Assembly: GCA_018969885.1 (NCBI GenBank) | Contig: JAGWXN010000026.1 | Span: 1 to 19,173, forward strand | Length of the DNA stretch: 19,173 nucleotides | From: Betaproteobacteria bacterium | GTDB lineage: Bacteria > Pseudomonadota > Gammaproteobacteria > Burkholderiales > Burkholderiaceae | Direction of reading: 5' to 3' | Shown: piece by piece, positions 1-8,963 of the stretch | Position numbering within the stretch: position 1 is the stretch's first letter | How the letters are laid out: every line of letters starts with the position of its first letter | The notes under the pieces: model-generated | The model's input: only the letters and a program-made list of their open reading frames with translations | The model's database searches: none | What the model was told of the DNA's origin: nothing | Translations under genes and position numbers: made by a program

Positions 1-990
1 ATGAGCAAGTCGCTGGGCAACGTGATCGCGCCGCAGAAAGTATCCGACAGCTTAGGGGCGGAGATCCTCCGCCTTTGGGTGGCGAGCACCGATTACTCCG
101 GTGAGCTCTCGCTCTCCGATGAAATCCTCAAGCGGGTAGTTGAAGCCTATCGACGGATCCGGAACACGCTGCGATTTCTCCTGGCGAACGTATCCGACTT
201 CGACATTGAACGCGACGCCGTGCCGGTGGCGGACATGCTCGAGATCGACCGCTATGCGCTCGCGCTCGCCGCCCGCTGGCAGCAGGCCATCACCGCCGAC
301 TATGAGCGCTATGAATTTCATCCGGCCATTGCACGAATCCAAACCTTTTGCTCCGAAGATCTGGGTGCCTTCTATCTCGACATCCTCAAAGACCGCCTCT
401 ACACCACCGCTACCGGCTCGCGCGCCCGCCGCTCGGCCCAAACCGCGATCTGGCATGTCACCAGTGCGCTGCTGCGTCTAATCGCACCGGTCCTGTCGTT
501 CACCGCCGAAGAGGCCTGGCCGATGTTCGCACCGGCGCGCCATCAGGCGGGGGGCGAAACCATCTTCACTGAGGTCTGGCACAGCTTCCCCGAGGTGCCC
601 GATGCCGACACCCTCATCAGCCGCTGGACACGACTGCGCGAAATTCGCGCGGAGGTGCTGCGCGAACTCGAAGCTGTTCGGGGAGCAGGCGCTATCGGCT
701 CATCGCTTGCCGCCGAAATCGAGATCAGCGCAGACGGTGACGACCTCGCGCTGCTCGACTCACTCGGTGACGATCTGCGCTTTGTCATGATCACGTCGCA
801 GGCGCAGGCGCGTGCCGCAGCACCCGGCACCGCCACGCCAGGGATTCGCGTCACCGCCAGCGCCCAGACAAAATGCGAGCGCTGCTGGCACTGGCGAAGC
901 GATGTCGGGCACGACTCCGCGCGCCCCGGCCTTTGCGGGCGCTGCGTGGCTAATCTGTTCGGCGCGGGCGAGCCCCGACGCTTTGCCTGA
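1..990 (+). CDS. ileS: Isoleucyl-tRNA synthetase, C-terminal part (5' truncated by window)
   Basis: This is the C-terminal third of isoleucyl-tRNA synthetase, the cytoplasmic enzyme that charges tRNA-Ile. The window opens inside the class I KMSKS loop: the first residues read MSKSLGN, so the leading Lys and the whole Rossmann/editing part lie upstream. The visible 329 residues match the length expected after KMSKS in the bacterial enzyme. They hold the helical anticodon-binding domain (roughly residues 40-200) and the C-terminal zinc-binding knuckle, two CxxC pairs in CERCWHW and GLCGRC near residues 295-315. The first ATG of the window is an internal Met, not a start. The stop TGA at 988-990 lies 12 bp before lspA, so the two genes are probably co-transcribed, as is common in proteobacteria. 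No frameshift is seen. Confidence 0.97.
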   Translation: MSKSLGNVIAPQKVSDSLGAEILRLWVASTDYSGELSLSDEILKRVVEAYRRIRNTLRFLLANVSDFDIERDAVPVADMLEIDRYALALAARWQQAITADYERYEFHPAIARIQTFCSEDLGAFYLDILKDRLYTTATGSRARRSAQTAIWHVTSALLRLIAPVLSFTAEEAWPMFAPARHQAGGETIFTEVWHSFPEVPDADTLISRWTRLREIRAEVLRELEAVRGAGAIGSSLAAEIEISADGDDLALLDSLGDDLRFVMITSQAQARAAAPGTATPGIRVTASAQTKCERCWHWRSDVGHDSARPGLCGRCVANLFGAGEPRRFA

Positions 991-1002
991 GCGACTGCAT
1001 CC

Positions 1003-1503
1003 ATGCCCAGTCGCAAGACATCGGTTCGAGCAGGGTTTGCCCGCTGGGTGGCGCTCGCGCTCGCGCTGGTACTCGTCGATCAACTCACCAAGCAGGCCGT
1101 GCTGCTGTCGTTCAAGCTGGGCGAGCGGATGCCGGTCATGCCCGGGTTTTTCGATCTCACGCTGCTCTTTAACCGCGGCGCGGCCTTCAGTCTGCTCGCC
1201 GATGCGGGCGGCTGGCAACGCTGGCTATTCATCGGCATCGGCGTGGCGGCCACCGCCTTCATCGGCTGGATGCTCTGGCGCCACGGCTCACAGCGGCTGT
1301 TCTCGTTCGCGCTCTCGCTTATTCTGGGCGGCGCGATCGGCAATATTATCGATCGCGTACTGCGCGGCGAGGTGGTCGATTTCCTGCTCTTCTACTGGCG
1401 CGGCTGGCACTTCCCGGCCTTCAATGTGGCCGACAGTGCGATCACAATAGGCGCTGCGCTCCTGATCATCGATGAGTTGCTGCGCGTGCGACGCTCTCGT
1501 TAA
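1003..1503 (+). CDS. lspA: Lipoprotein signal peptidase (signal peptidase II)
   Basis: Inner-membrane aspartyl protease that removes signal peptides from diacylglyceryl-modified prolipoproteins. The 166-residue product has the family's size and four hydrophobic segments (about residues 13-31, 68-88, 95-115, 135-158). Conserved blocks visible are DQLTKQ near residue 26, FNRGAAFSLL near 63, GNIIDRV near 114, and FNVADSAI near 140. The last two carry the two catalytic aspartates. The start ATG lies 12 bp after ileS, and the ileS-lspA pairing is a very common proteobacterial arrangement. No strong Shine-Dalgarno sequence precedes the ATG, which suggests translation coupled to ileS. A 77-bp gap separates it from coaBC; I see no terminator there. 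Confidence 0.97.
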   Translation: MPSRKTSVRAGFARWVALALALVLVDQLTKQAVLLSFKLGERMPVMPGFFDLTLLFNRGAAFSLLADAGGWQRWLFIGIGVAATAFIGWMLWRHGSQRLFSFALSLILGGAIGNIIDRVLRGEVVDFLLFYWRGWHFPAFNVADSAITIGAALLIIDELLRVRRSR

Positions 1504-1580
1504 CGCCCAGTGCTTCGGTGATCAGATAGATTCAGGACCTTCCCTCAAACGGGCGGTAAGCGGCAAGCACGGAGAATGTC

Positions 1581-2789
1581 ATGGGGATCAGCGGCAAGCG
1601 GATCGTGCTGGGAGTCACCGGCGGCGTAGCAGCCTACAAGGCGGCGGTGCTCACTCGTGAGTTGCAGCGCGCAGGCGCCCGCGTGCAGGTGGTCATGACC
1701 GAGGCTGGCGCCCGCTTTGTGGGGCCTGCCACCTTCCAGGCGCTGACCGGCGAGCCCGTGTTCGTTGACCAGTGGGACACGCGCATTGCCAACGGCATGG
1801 CACATATCGAGCTCTCAAGGGCCGCCGACGCGATCGTGATTGCCCCGGCCAGCGCCGATTTCATCGCCTCGCTTGCCCAGGGCCGGGCCGGCGACCTTCT
1901 CGCCACGTTGTGTCTCGCGCGCGAGTGTCCGCTCGCAGTGGCTCCGGCGATGAACCGACAGATGTGGGAAAACCCCGCCACGCAGCGCAATGTGCAGCAA
2001 CTCCGAGACGATGGCATCGAGGTGATCGGCCCCGATAGCGGCGATCAGGCCTGCGGCGAAACCGGAATGGGCCGAATGCTCGAGCCCGATGCCCTGGTCG
2101 AGGCGGTTGGCGCCTGGCTCGCCCCCAAGCGGCTCGCTGGTCGCAGCGTGCTGCTCACGGCCGGCCCCACGTTCGAACCGATTGATCCGGTGCGCGGCAT
2201 CACCAATCGTTCGTCGGGCAAGATGGGCTTTGCCATCGCGCGGGCGTGTGTGGCGGCAGGGGCCGACGTCACGCTGGTGGCCGGACCCGTTTCACTTCCC
2301 ACCCCCTGGGGGGTACGCCGTATCAATGTTCAGTCCGCCCAGCAGATGCACGACGCGGTCCATAGCGAGCTCAACACGGCCAGCGCCGCAGCGCGTGCCC
2401 ACGACCTCTTCATCGCGGTCGCCGCGGTGGCCGACTGGCGCCCGGCCAACTACCGCGACAGCAAGATCAAAAAAACCGACGGCAATGCGGTTCCCGAGCT
2501 CGCCTTCGCCCAAAACCCCGACATCCTCGCGAGCGTCGCGCGGCGCGCGCACCCGCCCTATTGCGTGGGCTTCGCCGCCGAGAGCGAATCACTGGAAGCC
2601 CACGGCCTCGACAAGCTGGCTCGCAAAGGCATTCCGATGCTGGTTGCCAACATCGGTCATGAAACCTTCGGGCTTGACGACAACGAGCTGCTCATCCTCG
2701 AGCACGGTAGCCAGACGCGACTCGCGCGCGCGCCCAAAGCGCTGCTCGCCCATGAACTGGTGCGACACATCGCCGAGCGGCTCAGCTGA
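1581..2789 (+). CDS. coaBC: Bifunctional phosphopantothenoylcysteine decarboxylase / phosphopantothenate-cysteine ligase
   Basis: Bifunctional coenzyme A biosynthesis enzyme of 402 residues, the usual length. The N-terminal flavoprotein decarboxylase (CoaC, about residues 1-185) shows GVTGGVAAYK, the catalytic His in MAHIELSR near residue 75, the ASADF block, the substrate-binding PAMNRQMW motif, and the active-site Cys in ACGETGMGRM near residue 155. The C-terminal ligase (CoaB, about 190-402) begins with LLTAGPTFEPID, has the NRSSGKMG block and AVAAVADWRP, and carries the KIKK lysines of the CTP-dependent step. The ATG is preceded by GGAG at a spacing of about 7. It sits between lspA and dut. 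The coaBC-dut pair is widespread in proteobacteria and joins CoA synthesis with nucleotide sanitation. Confidence 0.97.
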   Translation: MGISGKRIVLGVTGGVAAYKAAVLTRELQRAGARVQVVMTEAGARFVGPATFQALTGEPVFVDQWDTRIANGMAHIELSRAADAIVIAPASADFIASLAQGRAGDLLATLCLARECPLAVAPAMNRQMWENPATQRNVQQLRDDGIEVIGPDSGDQACGETGMGRMLEPDALVEAVGAWLAPKRLAGRSVLLTAGPTFEPIDPVRGITNRSSGKMGFAIARACVAAGADVTLVAGPVSLPTPWGVRRINVQSAQQMHDAVHSELNTASAAARAHDLFIAVAAVADWRPANYRDSKIKKTDGNAVPELAFAQNPDILASVARRAHPPYCVGFAAESESLEAHGLDKLARKGIPMLVANIGHETFGLDDNELLILEHGSQTRLARAPKALLAHELVRHIAERLS

Positions 2790-2819
2790 CGTCGACCGGC
2801 TTTTTCACAGGAAAATTCG

Positions 2820-3266
2820 ATGCAGGTTGATCTTAAAATTCTTGACGAGCGGGTACGGGCCTCCCTGCCCGCCTACGCCACTGCAGGCAGCGCCGGACTG
2901 GATTTGCGCGCGTGTCTGGATGCACCGCTCACGCTGCAGCCCGGCGACGCGCAGCTCATCCCCACCGGATTAGCCATGCATCTGGCCAACCCTGGTTATG
3001 CCGCGATGATCCTGCCTCGGTCAGGGCTGGGCGCGAAAAACGGTATCGTGCTGGGCAACCTGGTTGGCCTGATCGACTCGGACTACCAGGGCCCACTGAT
3101 GGTCTCGTGCTGGAACCGCGGCCGCGATGCGTTCACCATCAATCCGCTAGACCGGATCGCACAGATGGTCATCGTGCCCGTGGTGCAGGCGCAGTTCCGG
3201 GTGGTCGAAGGTTTTGATGCAAGCAGCCGTGGCGAAGGCGGCTTCGGAAGCACCGGGCGAAGCTGA
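2820..3266 (+). CDS. dut: Deoxyuridine 5'-triphosphate nucleotidohydrolase (dUTPase)
   Basis: Trimeric dUTPase that hydrolyses dUTP to dUMP and pyrophosphate, keeping uracil out of DNA and supplying dUMP for thymidylate synthesis. All five family motifs are visible in the 148 residues: AGSAGLDL (I), PRSGLG (II), GLIDSDYQG with the catalytic Asp (III), RIAQMV (IV), and the flexible C-terminal arm [10 protein letters not shown] (V). The start ATG has AGGA about 8 bases upstream, in a 30-bp gap after coaBC, so the gene probably belongs to the coaBC transcript. It converges on tal, with only 31 bp between the stops; no strong hairpin is evident in that spacer. Confidence 0.97.
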   Translation: MQVDLKILDERVRASLPAYATAGSAGLDLRACLDAPLTLQPGDAQLIPTGLAMHLANPGYAAMILPRSGLGAKNGIVLGNLVGLIDSDYQGPLMVSCWNRGRDAFTINPLDRIAQMVIVPVVQAQFRVVEGFDASSRGEGGFGSTGRS

Positions 3267-3297
3267 GTCATTCGGCACGGATCGCTGCCACACCGAT

Positions 3298-4239
3298 TCA
3301 GGCCGCCCGCTGTGCCTCGATCAATTGATCGAGCTTCGCCGAATCGGCTGCAAACAGTCGGATGCCTTCAGCCAGCTTTTCGGTGGCCATCGCGTCATCG
3401 TTGACCGCAAACCGAAAATGCTTTTCATCAAAACGCACGCGCTCAATCGTGAGTGTCCGGGCTCGGTCGGCATCGAGCTGCCGGGGTACCGGCACATCGC
3501 TTTGCCGAAGCTGCTCGAGAAGCTCAGGGCTGATGGTGAGCAGGTCGCATCCCGCCAGCGCGAGAATCTGGCCGGTATTGCGAAAGCTCGCCCCCATCAC
3601 TTCGGTCGCATAACCAAACTTCTTGTAGTAATCGAAGATGCGGCGCACTGACAGCACGCCCGGGTCCTGCTCAGGCGCAAAATCATGACCGTCACGCTTG
3701 CGATACCAGTCCATGATGCGACCGACGAACGGAGAAATCAGGGTCACGCCAGCGTCAGCGCATGCCACGGCCTGGGCAAAAGAAAACAGCAGGGTGAGGT
3801 TGCAATGAATGCCCTCAGCTTCCAGTCGCTCGGCGGCGCGAATCCCTTCCCAGGTGGCGGCGATCTTGATCATCACGCGCTCTCGACCGATGCCAGCCTC
3901 GGCATAGCGCTCGATGATGCGGCGGGCGCGGTCCACCGTCCCGGCTGTGTCAAACGACAGCCGTGCATCCACTTCGGTTGAGACGCGACCCGGTACGATG
4001 GCGAGAATCTCGCAGCCAAAGCGCACCAGCAACCGATCGGTGATCTGCGCAAGCGCATCACCGCGATGCGCAGCAACGGTTTCCGCGAGTAACCCCTGGT
4101 ATTCCGGCCGCGCGACGGCTTTTACGATCAACGTGGGGTTGGTGGTGGCATCACGCGGCGAATAGGCGCGCATGGTGTGGAAATCACCGGTATCGGCAAC
4201 CACCGTGGTGCACTGCCGGAGCCCTTCAAGAGCATTCAT
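3298..4239 (-). CDS. tal: Transaldolase
   Basis: Transaldolase of the non-oxidative pentose phosphate pathway, transferring a dihydroxyacetone unit from sedoheptulose 7-phosphate to glyceraldehyde 3-phosphate through a Schiff base. The 313-residue product resembles the classical TalB subfamily along its length: [10 protein letters not shown] and DATTNPTL near the N-terminus, the Schiff-base Lys in [10 protein letters not shown], then the [20 protein letters not shown], and VMGASFRN blocks. I chose the ATG at 4239 because homology begins at MNALEGLRQ. The reading frame stays open further upstream, but that part lies antisense-frame inside dsbB and does not look like transaldolase. It starts 13 bp after the dsbB stop, so it is probably the last gene of the fccA-fccB-dsbB-tal transcript. 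It converges on dut. Confidence 0.95.
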   Translation of the reverse strand: MNALEGLRQCTTVVADTGDFHTMRAYSPRDATTNPTLIVKAVARPEYQGLLAETVAAHRGDALAQITDRLLVRFGCEILAIVPGRVSTEVDARLSFDTAGTVDRARRIIERYAEAGIGRERVMIKIAATWEGIRAAERLEAEGIHCNLTLLFSFAQAVACADAGVTLISPFVGRIMDWYRKRDGHDFAPEQDPGVLSVRRIFDYYKKFGYATEVMGASFRNTGQILALAGCDLLTISPELLEQLRQSDVPVPRQLDADRARTLTIERVRFDEKHFRFAVNDDAMATEKLAEGIRLFAADSAKLDQLIEAQRAA

Positions 4240-4252
4240 CGATCGATCCGAT

Positions 4253-4804
4253 TCAAAAAGAGGCGGCGCGCACGCGAGCCCGCCACCGAAGGCTTTGTCG
4301 TAACGCCAACAGCGCGCCCGCGCCCAGCACCGCAAAAAGCGTGGCGCCCCAAAGTGAAAACGGCAGACCCAACCAGGGGCGATCTGCCTCGTCACAACGT
4401 GCGGTTGCCTCGAACATGGCGGGCCAGATATCAGCCAGGCCAAGCGTCGAGACGATGCGGTCAGCGAGCGTGAGGTTACACGAGGCGCTTTGCGCTGCGA
4501 CCTGATGCTGATAGAGCGCCACGATAACGCCCGAGAGCGATAGCAACGTAGCGAACACCGAGGTGACGATGGGCGCCCAGGTGCCCGGGGCCACCGCACC
4601 CAGCATTGCAGCAAGCGCGATTGCGCCCACCAGCAACCGCTGTAGCACGCACCACGGACACGGCTGGTAATCGAACCGGTGCTGCAGCACCCACGCCAGG
4701 GCGAGTGCCCCGATCGCTACCCCGCCAATCAAAGCGAGGAGCAGGCGGGACACGACCGGCGAGGCGTTCAGGTAAGCATGTCGTTCCAGATATTGCGCGC
4801 CCAC
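4253..4804 (-). CDS. dsbB: Disulfide bond formation protein DsbB
   Basis: Inner-membrane quinone-dependent oxidase that reoxidises DsbA. Four hydrophobic helices are visible. The first periplasmic loop carries the redox pair CPWC (C49/C52 counted from the GTG), and the second loop carries C109 and C137, matching the four essential cysteines of the family. The [10 protein letters not shown] stretch after C137 is also typical. The start is uncertain. The frame's first start codon is GTG at 4804, which overlaps fccB by 37 bp and has no evident ribosome-binding site. Family alignment suits a start at the CTG codon at 4771-4769 (reading [12 protein letters not shown]), which overlaps the fccB stop as CTGA. 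Translation is probably coupled to fccB. It may supply oxidising power for periplasmic proteins such as the neighbouring c-type cytochrome and FccB, but that is inference. Confidence 0.92.
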   Translation of the reverse strand: MGAQYLERHAYLNASPVVSRLLLALIGGVAIGALALAWVLQHRFDYQPCPWCVLQRLLVGAIALAAMLGAVAPGTWAPIVTSVFATLLSLSGVIVALYQHQVAAQSASCNLTLADRIVSTLGLADIWPAMFEATARCDEADRPWLGLPFSLWGATLFAVLGAGALLALRQSLRWRARVRAASF

Positions 4805-6075
4805 GCATTGGCGTAGACACCCTCAAGCTGATTGGCGGCGCTCGACAGGCCCCCAGAGCCGTCGACCGTGACCATGGTCTTCTTGCCCTCGTCGTAGCGA
4901 TGAACGGACGCGACATGGGCCACATTATTGGCGTCCATGAAGCTGTAGCAGGTGTTGGCCATCATGAGGGGCTGCGGCGTGCGCCCGTTCATGATTTCAA
5001 CGATCGCGGCCGCAGCCGCCTTACCGTGCTGATTGGCCATGTGGCCGGACTTCGGCATGGCTGGCGCTGACAGCGTGCTGTCGCCCAGCACGTGAATGCC
5101 TTTGGCAGCCGTGGACTCAAGCGTCACCCAGTCGACCGCACACCAGAGATTGTTGGCATTTACCAGCCCCGCCTTGCGAACCAGGTCGCCTGCACCCTGA
5201 GGCGGCACGATGTTCAACACATCGGCGCGCACCTTGTCGCCAAGCTCGGTGATGGCGGTGAGGGTCTTGGCGTCAACTTCGGTCACCATGCTGTTGGCGC
5301 GGTAGTCGATCATGCCTTTGTACTGCCCGTTCCATTGGGCCAGGAACAAACCTTTCTTCGACTGGATGTCGGGATTGGCGTCGAGGACAATGATCTTGGA
5401 TCGCGGCTTGGCGGCCTTGAAATAGCTTGCCACCTGACAGACGCGCTCGTAGGGCCCCGGCGGGCAGCGATAGGGCGCCTTCGGAATGGACAGGACATAG
5501 ACTCCACCATCGGGCATGGCTTCAAGCTGGCGGCGTAGCTCAACGGTTTGCGGGCCCGCTTTCCAGGCATGCAGGATGCGCTTCTGCGCATCGGCGTTCA
5601 GGCCCTGCACCGCACCGAAATTAAAGTCGATACCTGGCGCCACCACGATACGGTCAAAGCTCTGGGTGGCCAGTTTCTGAAACGATACCGTGCGCTTGGC
5701 GGCGTCGATCGACAGCACGTCATCGTTCATGGTGAGAATGCCGGCTCGGCGAAGCCCGTCATACGACATTGTCAGGTCGTCAATCTTGCGGTAGCCGCCC
5801 AGCACGAGATTCGACAGCGGGCAGGAAACAAACGCGCGCTCACGCTCAACCAGCATGACGTCGATGGCATCGCCGCCCCACTTTTTGATGTACTTCGCAG
5901 CCGTGGCACCGCCATAGCCGCCGCCTACCACCAGCACACGGCCCAGTTTGCGCGTAACGACTGCGGGCGCCTGCTGCTCGGTGGCGCAGCCCGCAAGAAA
6001 CGAGGACGCACCTGCTGCGGCGAGGGCTGCACCCACCAGACGGCGGCGCTGCGGCTTGACGGGTTGGTCAGACAT
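4768..6075 (-). CDS. fccB: Flavocytochrome c sulfide dehydrogenase, flavoprotein subunit
   Basis: Flavoprotein that oxidises sulfide in the periplasm and passes electrons to a partner cytochrome c. From the ATG at 6075 it has 435 residues. The N-terminus has a twin-arginine-like segment (R10-R12), a hydrophobic stretch, and LAGC (C30), which could be a lipobox. Then comes a dinucleotide-binding VVGGGYGG (about 49-56). C85 in FVSCPLSN aligns with the cysteine that binds FAD covalently in Allochromatium FccB. C204 (RCPPGPYER) and C376 (NTCYS) match its redox-active disulfide. GDSTLSAPAMPKSGHMAN is the C-terminal FAD-binding block. Two starts compete: the ATG at 6102 overlaps the fccA stop as ATGA, while the ATG at 6075 has AGGAG at a spacing of 6. 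It could also be called SoxF; no other sox genes are in the window. Confidence 0.9.
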   Translation of the reverse strand: MSDQPVKPQRRRLVGAALAAAGASSFLAGCATEQQAPAVVTRKLGRVLVVGGGYGGATAAKYIKKWGGDAIDVMLVERERAFVSCPLSNLVLGGYRKIDDLTMSYDGLRRAGILTMNDDVLSIDAAKRTVSFQKLATQSFDRIVVAPGIDFNFGAVQGLNADAQKRILHAWKAGPQTVELRRQLEAMPDGGVYVLSIPKAPYRCPPGPYERVCQVASYFKAAKPRSKIIVLDANPDIQSKKGLFLAQWNGQYKGMIDYRANSMVTEVDAKTLTAITELGDKVRADVLNIVPPQGAGDLVRKAGLVNANNLWCAVDWVTLESTAAKGIHVLGDSTLSAPAMPKSGHMANQHGKAAAAAIVEIMNGRTPQPLMMANTCYSFMDANNVAHVASVHRYDEGKKTMVTVDGSGGLSSAANQLEGVYANAWARNIWNDMLT

Positions 6076-6098
6076 CATGGTCTCCTGGATGTCAGCGT

Positions 6099-6416
6099 TC
6101 ATTTGTCGGCCTTCTGCGCGGCGAAGTACTGCGCCATGGCTGCAATCTGCGCATCGGTGTAGCCCTTGGCCAGCTGATGCATGATCGTGGCCTGGCGCGA
6201 CCCGTTACGAAACGCATTCATCTGCTCGACGAAATAGGCTGCCGACAGACCGGCAAGCCCGGGCATGCCGGCACCACCCGCCGCGCGGCCGTCTGTACCA
6301 TGGCAGTTGGCGCAGTTGGCGGCAAGATAGCGGACGTCAGGGGACTGTGCGCTCGCCGGCGCAAATACCGACAGCGACAACAGGGTGGCCAGCAAGGCCG
6401 AGGGCAGCAGACGCAT
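6099..6416 (-). CDS. fccA: Monoheme cytochrome c, partner subunit of the sulfide dehydrogenase
   Basis: Small periplasmic class I c-type cytochrome, 105 residues, probably the electron-accepting subunit for FccB. A Sec signal peptide (about residues 1-23, cleaved after PASA) leads to one heme-binding CANCH (C35, C38, H39). The likely distal Met ligand is M79 in the stretch IMHQLAKGYTD, which is typical of this cytochrome family. One CxxCH means a monoheme subunit, as in Chlorobium flavocytochrome c rather than the diheme Allochromatium form. The ATG at 6416 is chosen over an in-frame upstream codon because AAGGAGGAG lies 4 bases before it and the signal peptide starts there. It heads the operon, and its stop overlaps a possible fccB start as ATGA. 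A sigma70-like promoter lies just upstream. Confidence 0.9.
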   Translation of the reverse strand: MRLLPSALLATLLSLSVFAPASAQSPDVRYLAANCANCHGTDGRAAGGAGMPGLAGLSAAYFVEQMNAFRNGSRQATIMHQLAKGYTDAQIAAMAQYFAAQKADK

Positions 6417-6452
6417 GAGTCTCCTCCTTGTTAAAAGCAACATTGTTGAAGG

Positions 6453-6481
6453 ATTCTATGCGGAAAGGCCCCTGCGGCCAA
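6453..6481 (-). promoter_or_regulatory. Predicted sigma70-type promoter of fccA-fccB-dsbB-tal
   Basis: On the minus strand, TTGGCC (6481-6476) and TAGAAT (6458-6453) are separated by exactly 17 bp. The match to consensus is 4/6 and 5/6. Transcription would start near 6446, about 30 bases before the fccA ATG. A short palindrome CAACATTGTTG (6438-6448) lies at the expected start point and could be an operator. Confidence 0.5.
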
Positions 6482-6533
6482 CGAACCGCGATCAATCTGC
6501 TGATGCCTGCGGCTGCGTTGGCTCACAGATAAC

Positions 6534-6554
6534 GCCGGGGCAAAAAGCCCCGGC
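6534..6554 (-). terminator. Terminator-like hairpin after clpA
   Basis: An 8-bp perfect GC stem (GCCGGGGC / GCCCCGGC) with a 5-base loop lies about 25 bp past the clpA stop. On the minus strand it is followed by GTTATC, so the T-tract is weak. It also sits upstream of the fccA promoter, so it would insulate the fcc operon from clpA read-through. Confidence 0.55.
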
Positions 6555-6578
6555 CGTTCTTACCGCCCTGGAGACAGA

Positions 6579-8963
6579 CTAAACCGTGGCGGTTTCCGCA
6601 GGCTCGGCAGACTCGCCATCGCGCCGCTCATCGACCGGCACGCCCGCGGCCCGCCCGCTCGAGGCGCCGCCCGCCGCGGCCGGCCCAGCCGCATCGGCGG
6701 CCTCACCGAAGGTCAGCACAACCTGCTCGGCATCATCGAGGTCGACCGTGACGCGGCCGCCACCCACCAGCCGACCAAACAGCAGCTCGTCGGCGAGCGC
6801 TTTGCGGATCGTGTCCTGGATCAGGCGCTGCATGGGTCGCGCGCCCATGAGCGGATCGAACCCTTTCTTCGAGAGGTGCTTGCGCAACGGGTCGGTGAAC
6901 ACGGCATCGACCTTCTTCTCGTGCAACTGTTCCTCGAGCTGGATGAGGAATTTGTCGACCACGCGCAGGATGATGTCTTCATCCAGCGCACGGAAGCTGA
7001 TGATGGAGTCGAGTCGGTTACGGAATTCAGGCGTGAAGAGACGCTTGATCTCGACCATTTCATCGCCAGCCTGGCGGCTGTCGGAGAAGCCGATGGAACG
7101 GCGTTGCAGATCGGCTGCGCCCGCATTGGTGGTCATGATGATGATCACATTGCGGAAGTCGGCCTTGCGCCCGTTGTTATCGGTGAGCGTGCCGTGGTCC
7201 ATCACCTGGAGCAGGATGTTGTAGACGTCGGGGTGCGCTTTCTCGATCTCATCGAGCAGCAGCACCGAATGCGGTTTCTTCGCAATGGCTTCGGTGAGCA
7301 GCCCGCCCTGATCGAAACCGACATAACCCGGGGGCGCACCGATGAGGCGTGATACGGCGTGGCGCTCCATGTATTCGGACATGTCGAAGCGGATCAGTTC
7401 GATACCCAGAATGAACGCCAACTGTTTGGCGACCTCGGTTTTACCGACCCCCGTCGGACCCGAGAACAGAAACGCACCGATGGGCTTGTCGGGCTTGCCG
7501 AGGCCAGAGCGCGCCATTTTGATGGCCGACCCGAGGGCGTCGATGGCAGGGTCCTGGCCAAACACCGTGGCCTTCAGATCGCGATCGAGGGTTTGCAGGC
7601 GGCTGCGATCGTCGGACGACACCGACGCGGGTGGGATGCGCGCAATCTTGGCCACGATATCTTCGATCTCGCCCTTGCCAATGACTTTTTTCTGGCGCGA
7701 CTTGGGCAGGATCCGCTGCGCAGCGCCCGCCTCGTCGATCACGTCGATTGCTTTGTCTGGCAGATGCCGGTCGTTGATGTACTTCGCTGATAACTCGGCC
7801 GCCGCCGACAGTGCCGACGCCGAGTAGCGCACCCCGTGATGCTCTTCGAATCGCGACTTGAGCCCGCGGAGAATCTGGACGGTTTGTTCGATCGACGGCT
7901 CATTGACGTCGATTTTCTGGAAACGACGCGAGAGCGCGTGATCTTTCTCGAAGATGCCGCGGTACTCGGTGTAGGTGGTGGCCCCGATGCACTTCAGCTG
8001 CCCCGACGACAGCGCGGGTTTGAGCAGGTTCGATGCGTCGAGCGTGCCACCCGAGGCTGCGCCCGCACCGATCAGCGTATGGATTTCATCGATAAACAGC
8101 ACCGAACCCGCGGTTTGTTTGAGTTGTTTGAGCACCGCTTTCAGTCGCTGCTCGAAGTCGCCGCGGTATTTCGTGCCGGCAAGGAGCGCACCCATGTCGA
8201 GCGCGTAAACCGTGGCGTCGGACAGGATCTCGGGCACTTCGCCCTGCGTGATACGCCAGGCGAGACCTTCGGCGATGGCGGTCTTGCCGACGCCGGCTTC
8301 GCCCACCAGGAGCGGGTTGTTCTTGCGCCGCCGGCAGAGCACCTGAATCACGCGCTCAACCTCGTGCTCTCGACCGATAAGCGGATCGATCCGCCCCTCG
8401 CGCGCTGCGGCGTTGAGGTTCTGCGTGTACTGCTCGAGCGCCCCAGCCTGCTGCGAACCCTGACCGCCCTGCGCCTCTTCCTGCTGCTCGGGCGACTCCT
8501 CCTTGCTGCTTTCCTTGGGCTGCGGCGATTTGGTGATGCCATGCGAAATAAAGTTCACCACATCAAGCCGGGTGATGCCCTGCTGGTGCAGGTAGTAGAC
8601 CGCGTGCGAATCTTTTTCGCCAAAAATCGCCACCAGAACATTGGCGCCCGTGACCTCCTTCTTGCCGTTGGAGGTGGACTGCACATGCATGATGGCCCGC
8701 TGAATGACACGCTGAAAGCCGAGCGTGGGTTGCGTGTCAATGTCTTCGGCGCCCGGCACAATCGGCGTGTTCTCCTTGATGAAGCCGGAGAGGTTGCGGC
8801 GCAGATCCTCGATATTGGCCGCGCAGGCGCGAAGCACCTCCGCTGCAGACGGGTTGTCGAGGAGCGCAAGCAACAAGTGCTCGACGGTGATGAATTCATG
8901 TCGCTGCTGCCTGGCCTCGACAAAGGCCATGTGCAGACTGACTTCGAGTTCCTGGGCGATCAT
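6579..8963 (-). CDS. clpA: ATP-dependent Clp protease ATP-binding subunit ClpA
   Basis: AAA+ unfoldase that feeds substrates to ClpP. It is 794 residues long, somewhat longer than E. coli ClpA (758). The N-domain (about 1-145) opens with [15 protein letters not shown] low-complexity acidic/Gln linker follows (about 145-175). D1 has Walker A GEAGVGKT (about 221-228) and Walker [13 protein letters not shown]2 has Walker A GPTGVGKT (about 501-508) and [12 protein letters not shown]. The C-terminus carries about 40 extra Ala/Gly/acidic residues, ending AEPAETATV. The ATG at 8963 is chosen because it overlaps the clpS stop as ATGA, has GGAGG upstream, and begins the family's N-terminus; the frame's longer extension lies inside clpS. 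It acts with ClpS on N-end-rule substrates. Confidence 0.97.
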   Translation of the reverse strand: MIAQELEVSLHMAFVEARQQRHEFITVEHLLLALLDNPSAAEVLRACAANIEDLRRNLSGFIKENTPIVPGAEDIDTQPTLGFQRVIQRAIMHVQSTSNGKKEVTGANVLVAIFGEKDSHAVYYLHQQGITRLDVVNFISHGITKSPQPKESSKEESPEQQEEAQGGQGSQQAGALEQYTQNLNAAAREGRIDPLIGREHEVERVIQVLCRRRKNNPLLVGEAGVGKTAIAEGLAWRITQGEVPEILSDATVYALDMGALLAGTKYRGDFEQRLKAVLKQLKQTAGSVLFIDEIHTLIGAGAASGGTLDASNLLKPALSSGQLKCIGATTYTEYRGIFEKDHALSRRFQKIDVNEPSIEQTVQILRGLKSRFEEHHGVRYSASALSAAAELSAKYINDRHLPDKAIDVIDEAGAAQRILPKSRQKKVIGKGEIEDIVAKIARIPPASVSSDDRSRLQTLDRDLKATVFGQDPAIDALGSAIKMARSGLGKPDKPIGAFLFSGPTGVGKTEVAKQLAFILGIELIRFDMSEYMERHAVSRLIGAPPGYVGFDQGGLLTEAIAKKPHSVLLLDEIEKAHPDVYNILLQVMDHGTLTDNNGRKADFRNVIIIMTTNAGAADLQRRSIGFSDSRQAGDEMVEIKRLFTPEFRNRLDSIISFRALDEDIILRVVDKFLIQLEEQLHEKKVDAVFTDPLRKHLSKKGFDPLMGARPMQRLIQDTIRKALADELLFGRLVGGGRVTVDLDDAEQVVLTFGEAADAAGPAAAGGASSGRAAGVPVDERRDGESAEPAETATV

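Noticed and set aside
3267..3297. Bidirectional terminator between dut and tal
   Set aside because: I looked for an inverted repeat in this 31-bp convergent spacer and saw none of useful length.
4240..4614. N-terminal extension of the transaldolase frame
   Set aside because: It runs through dsbB in another frame. Transaldolase homology begins at the ATG at 4239, and dsbB has four essential cysteines, so the extension is a shadow.
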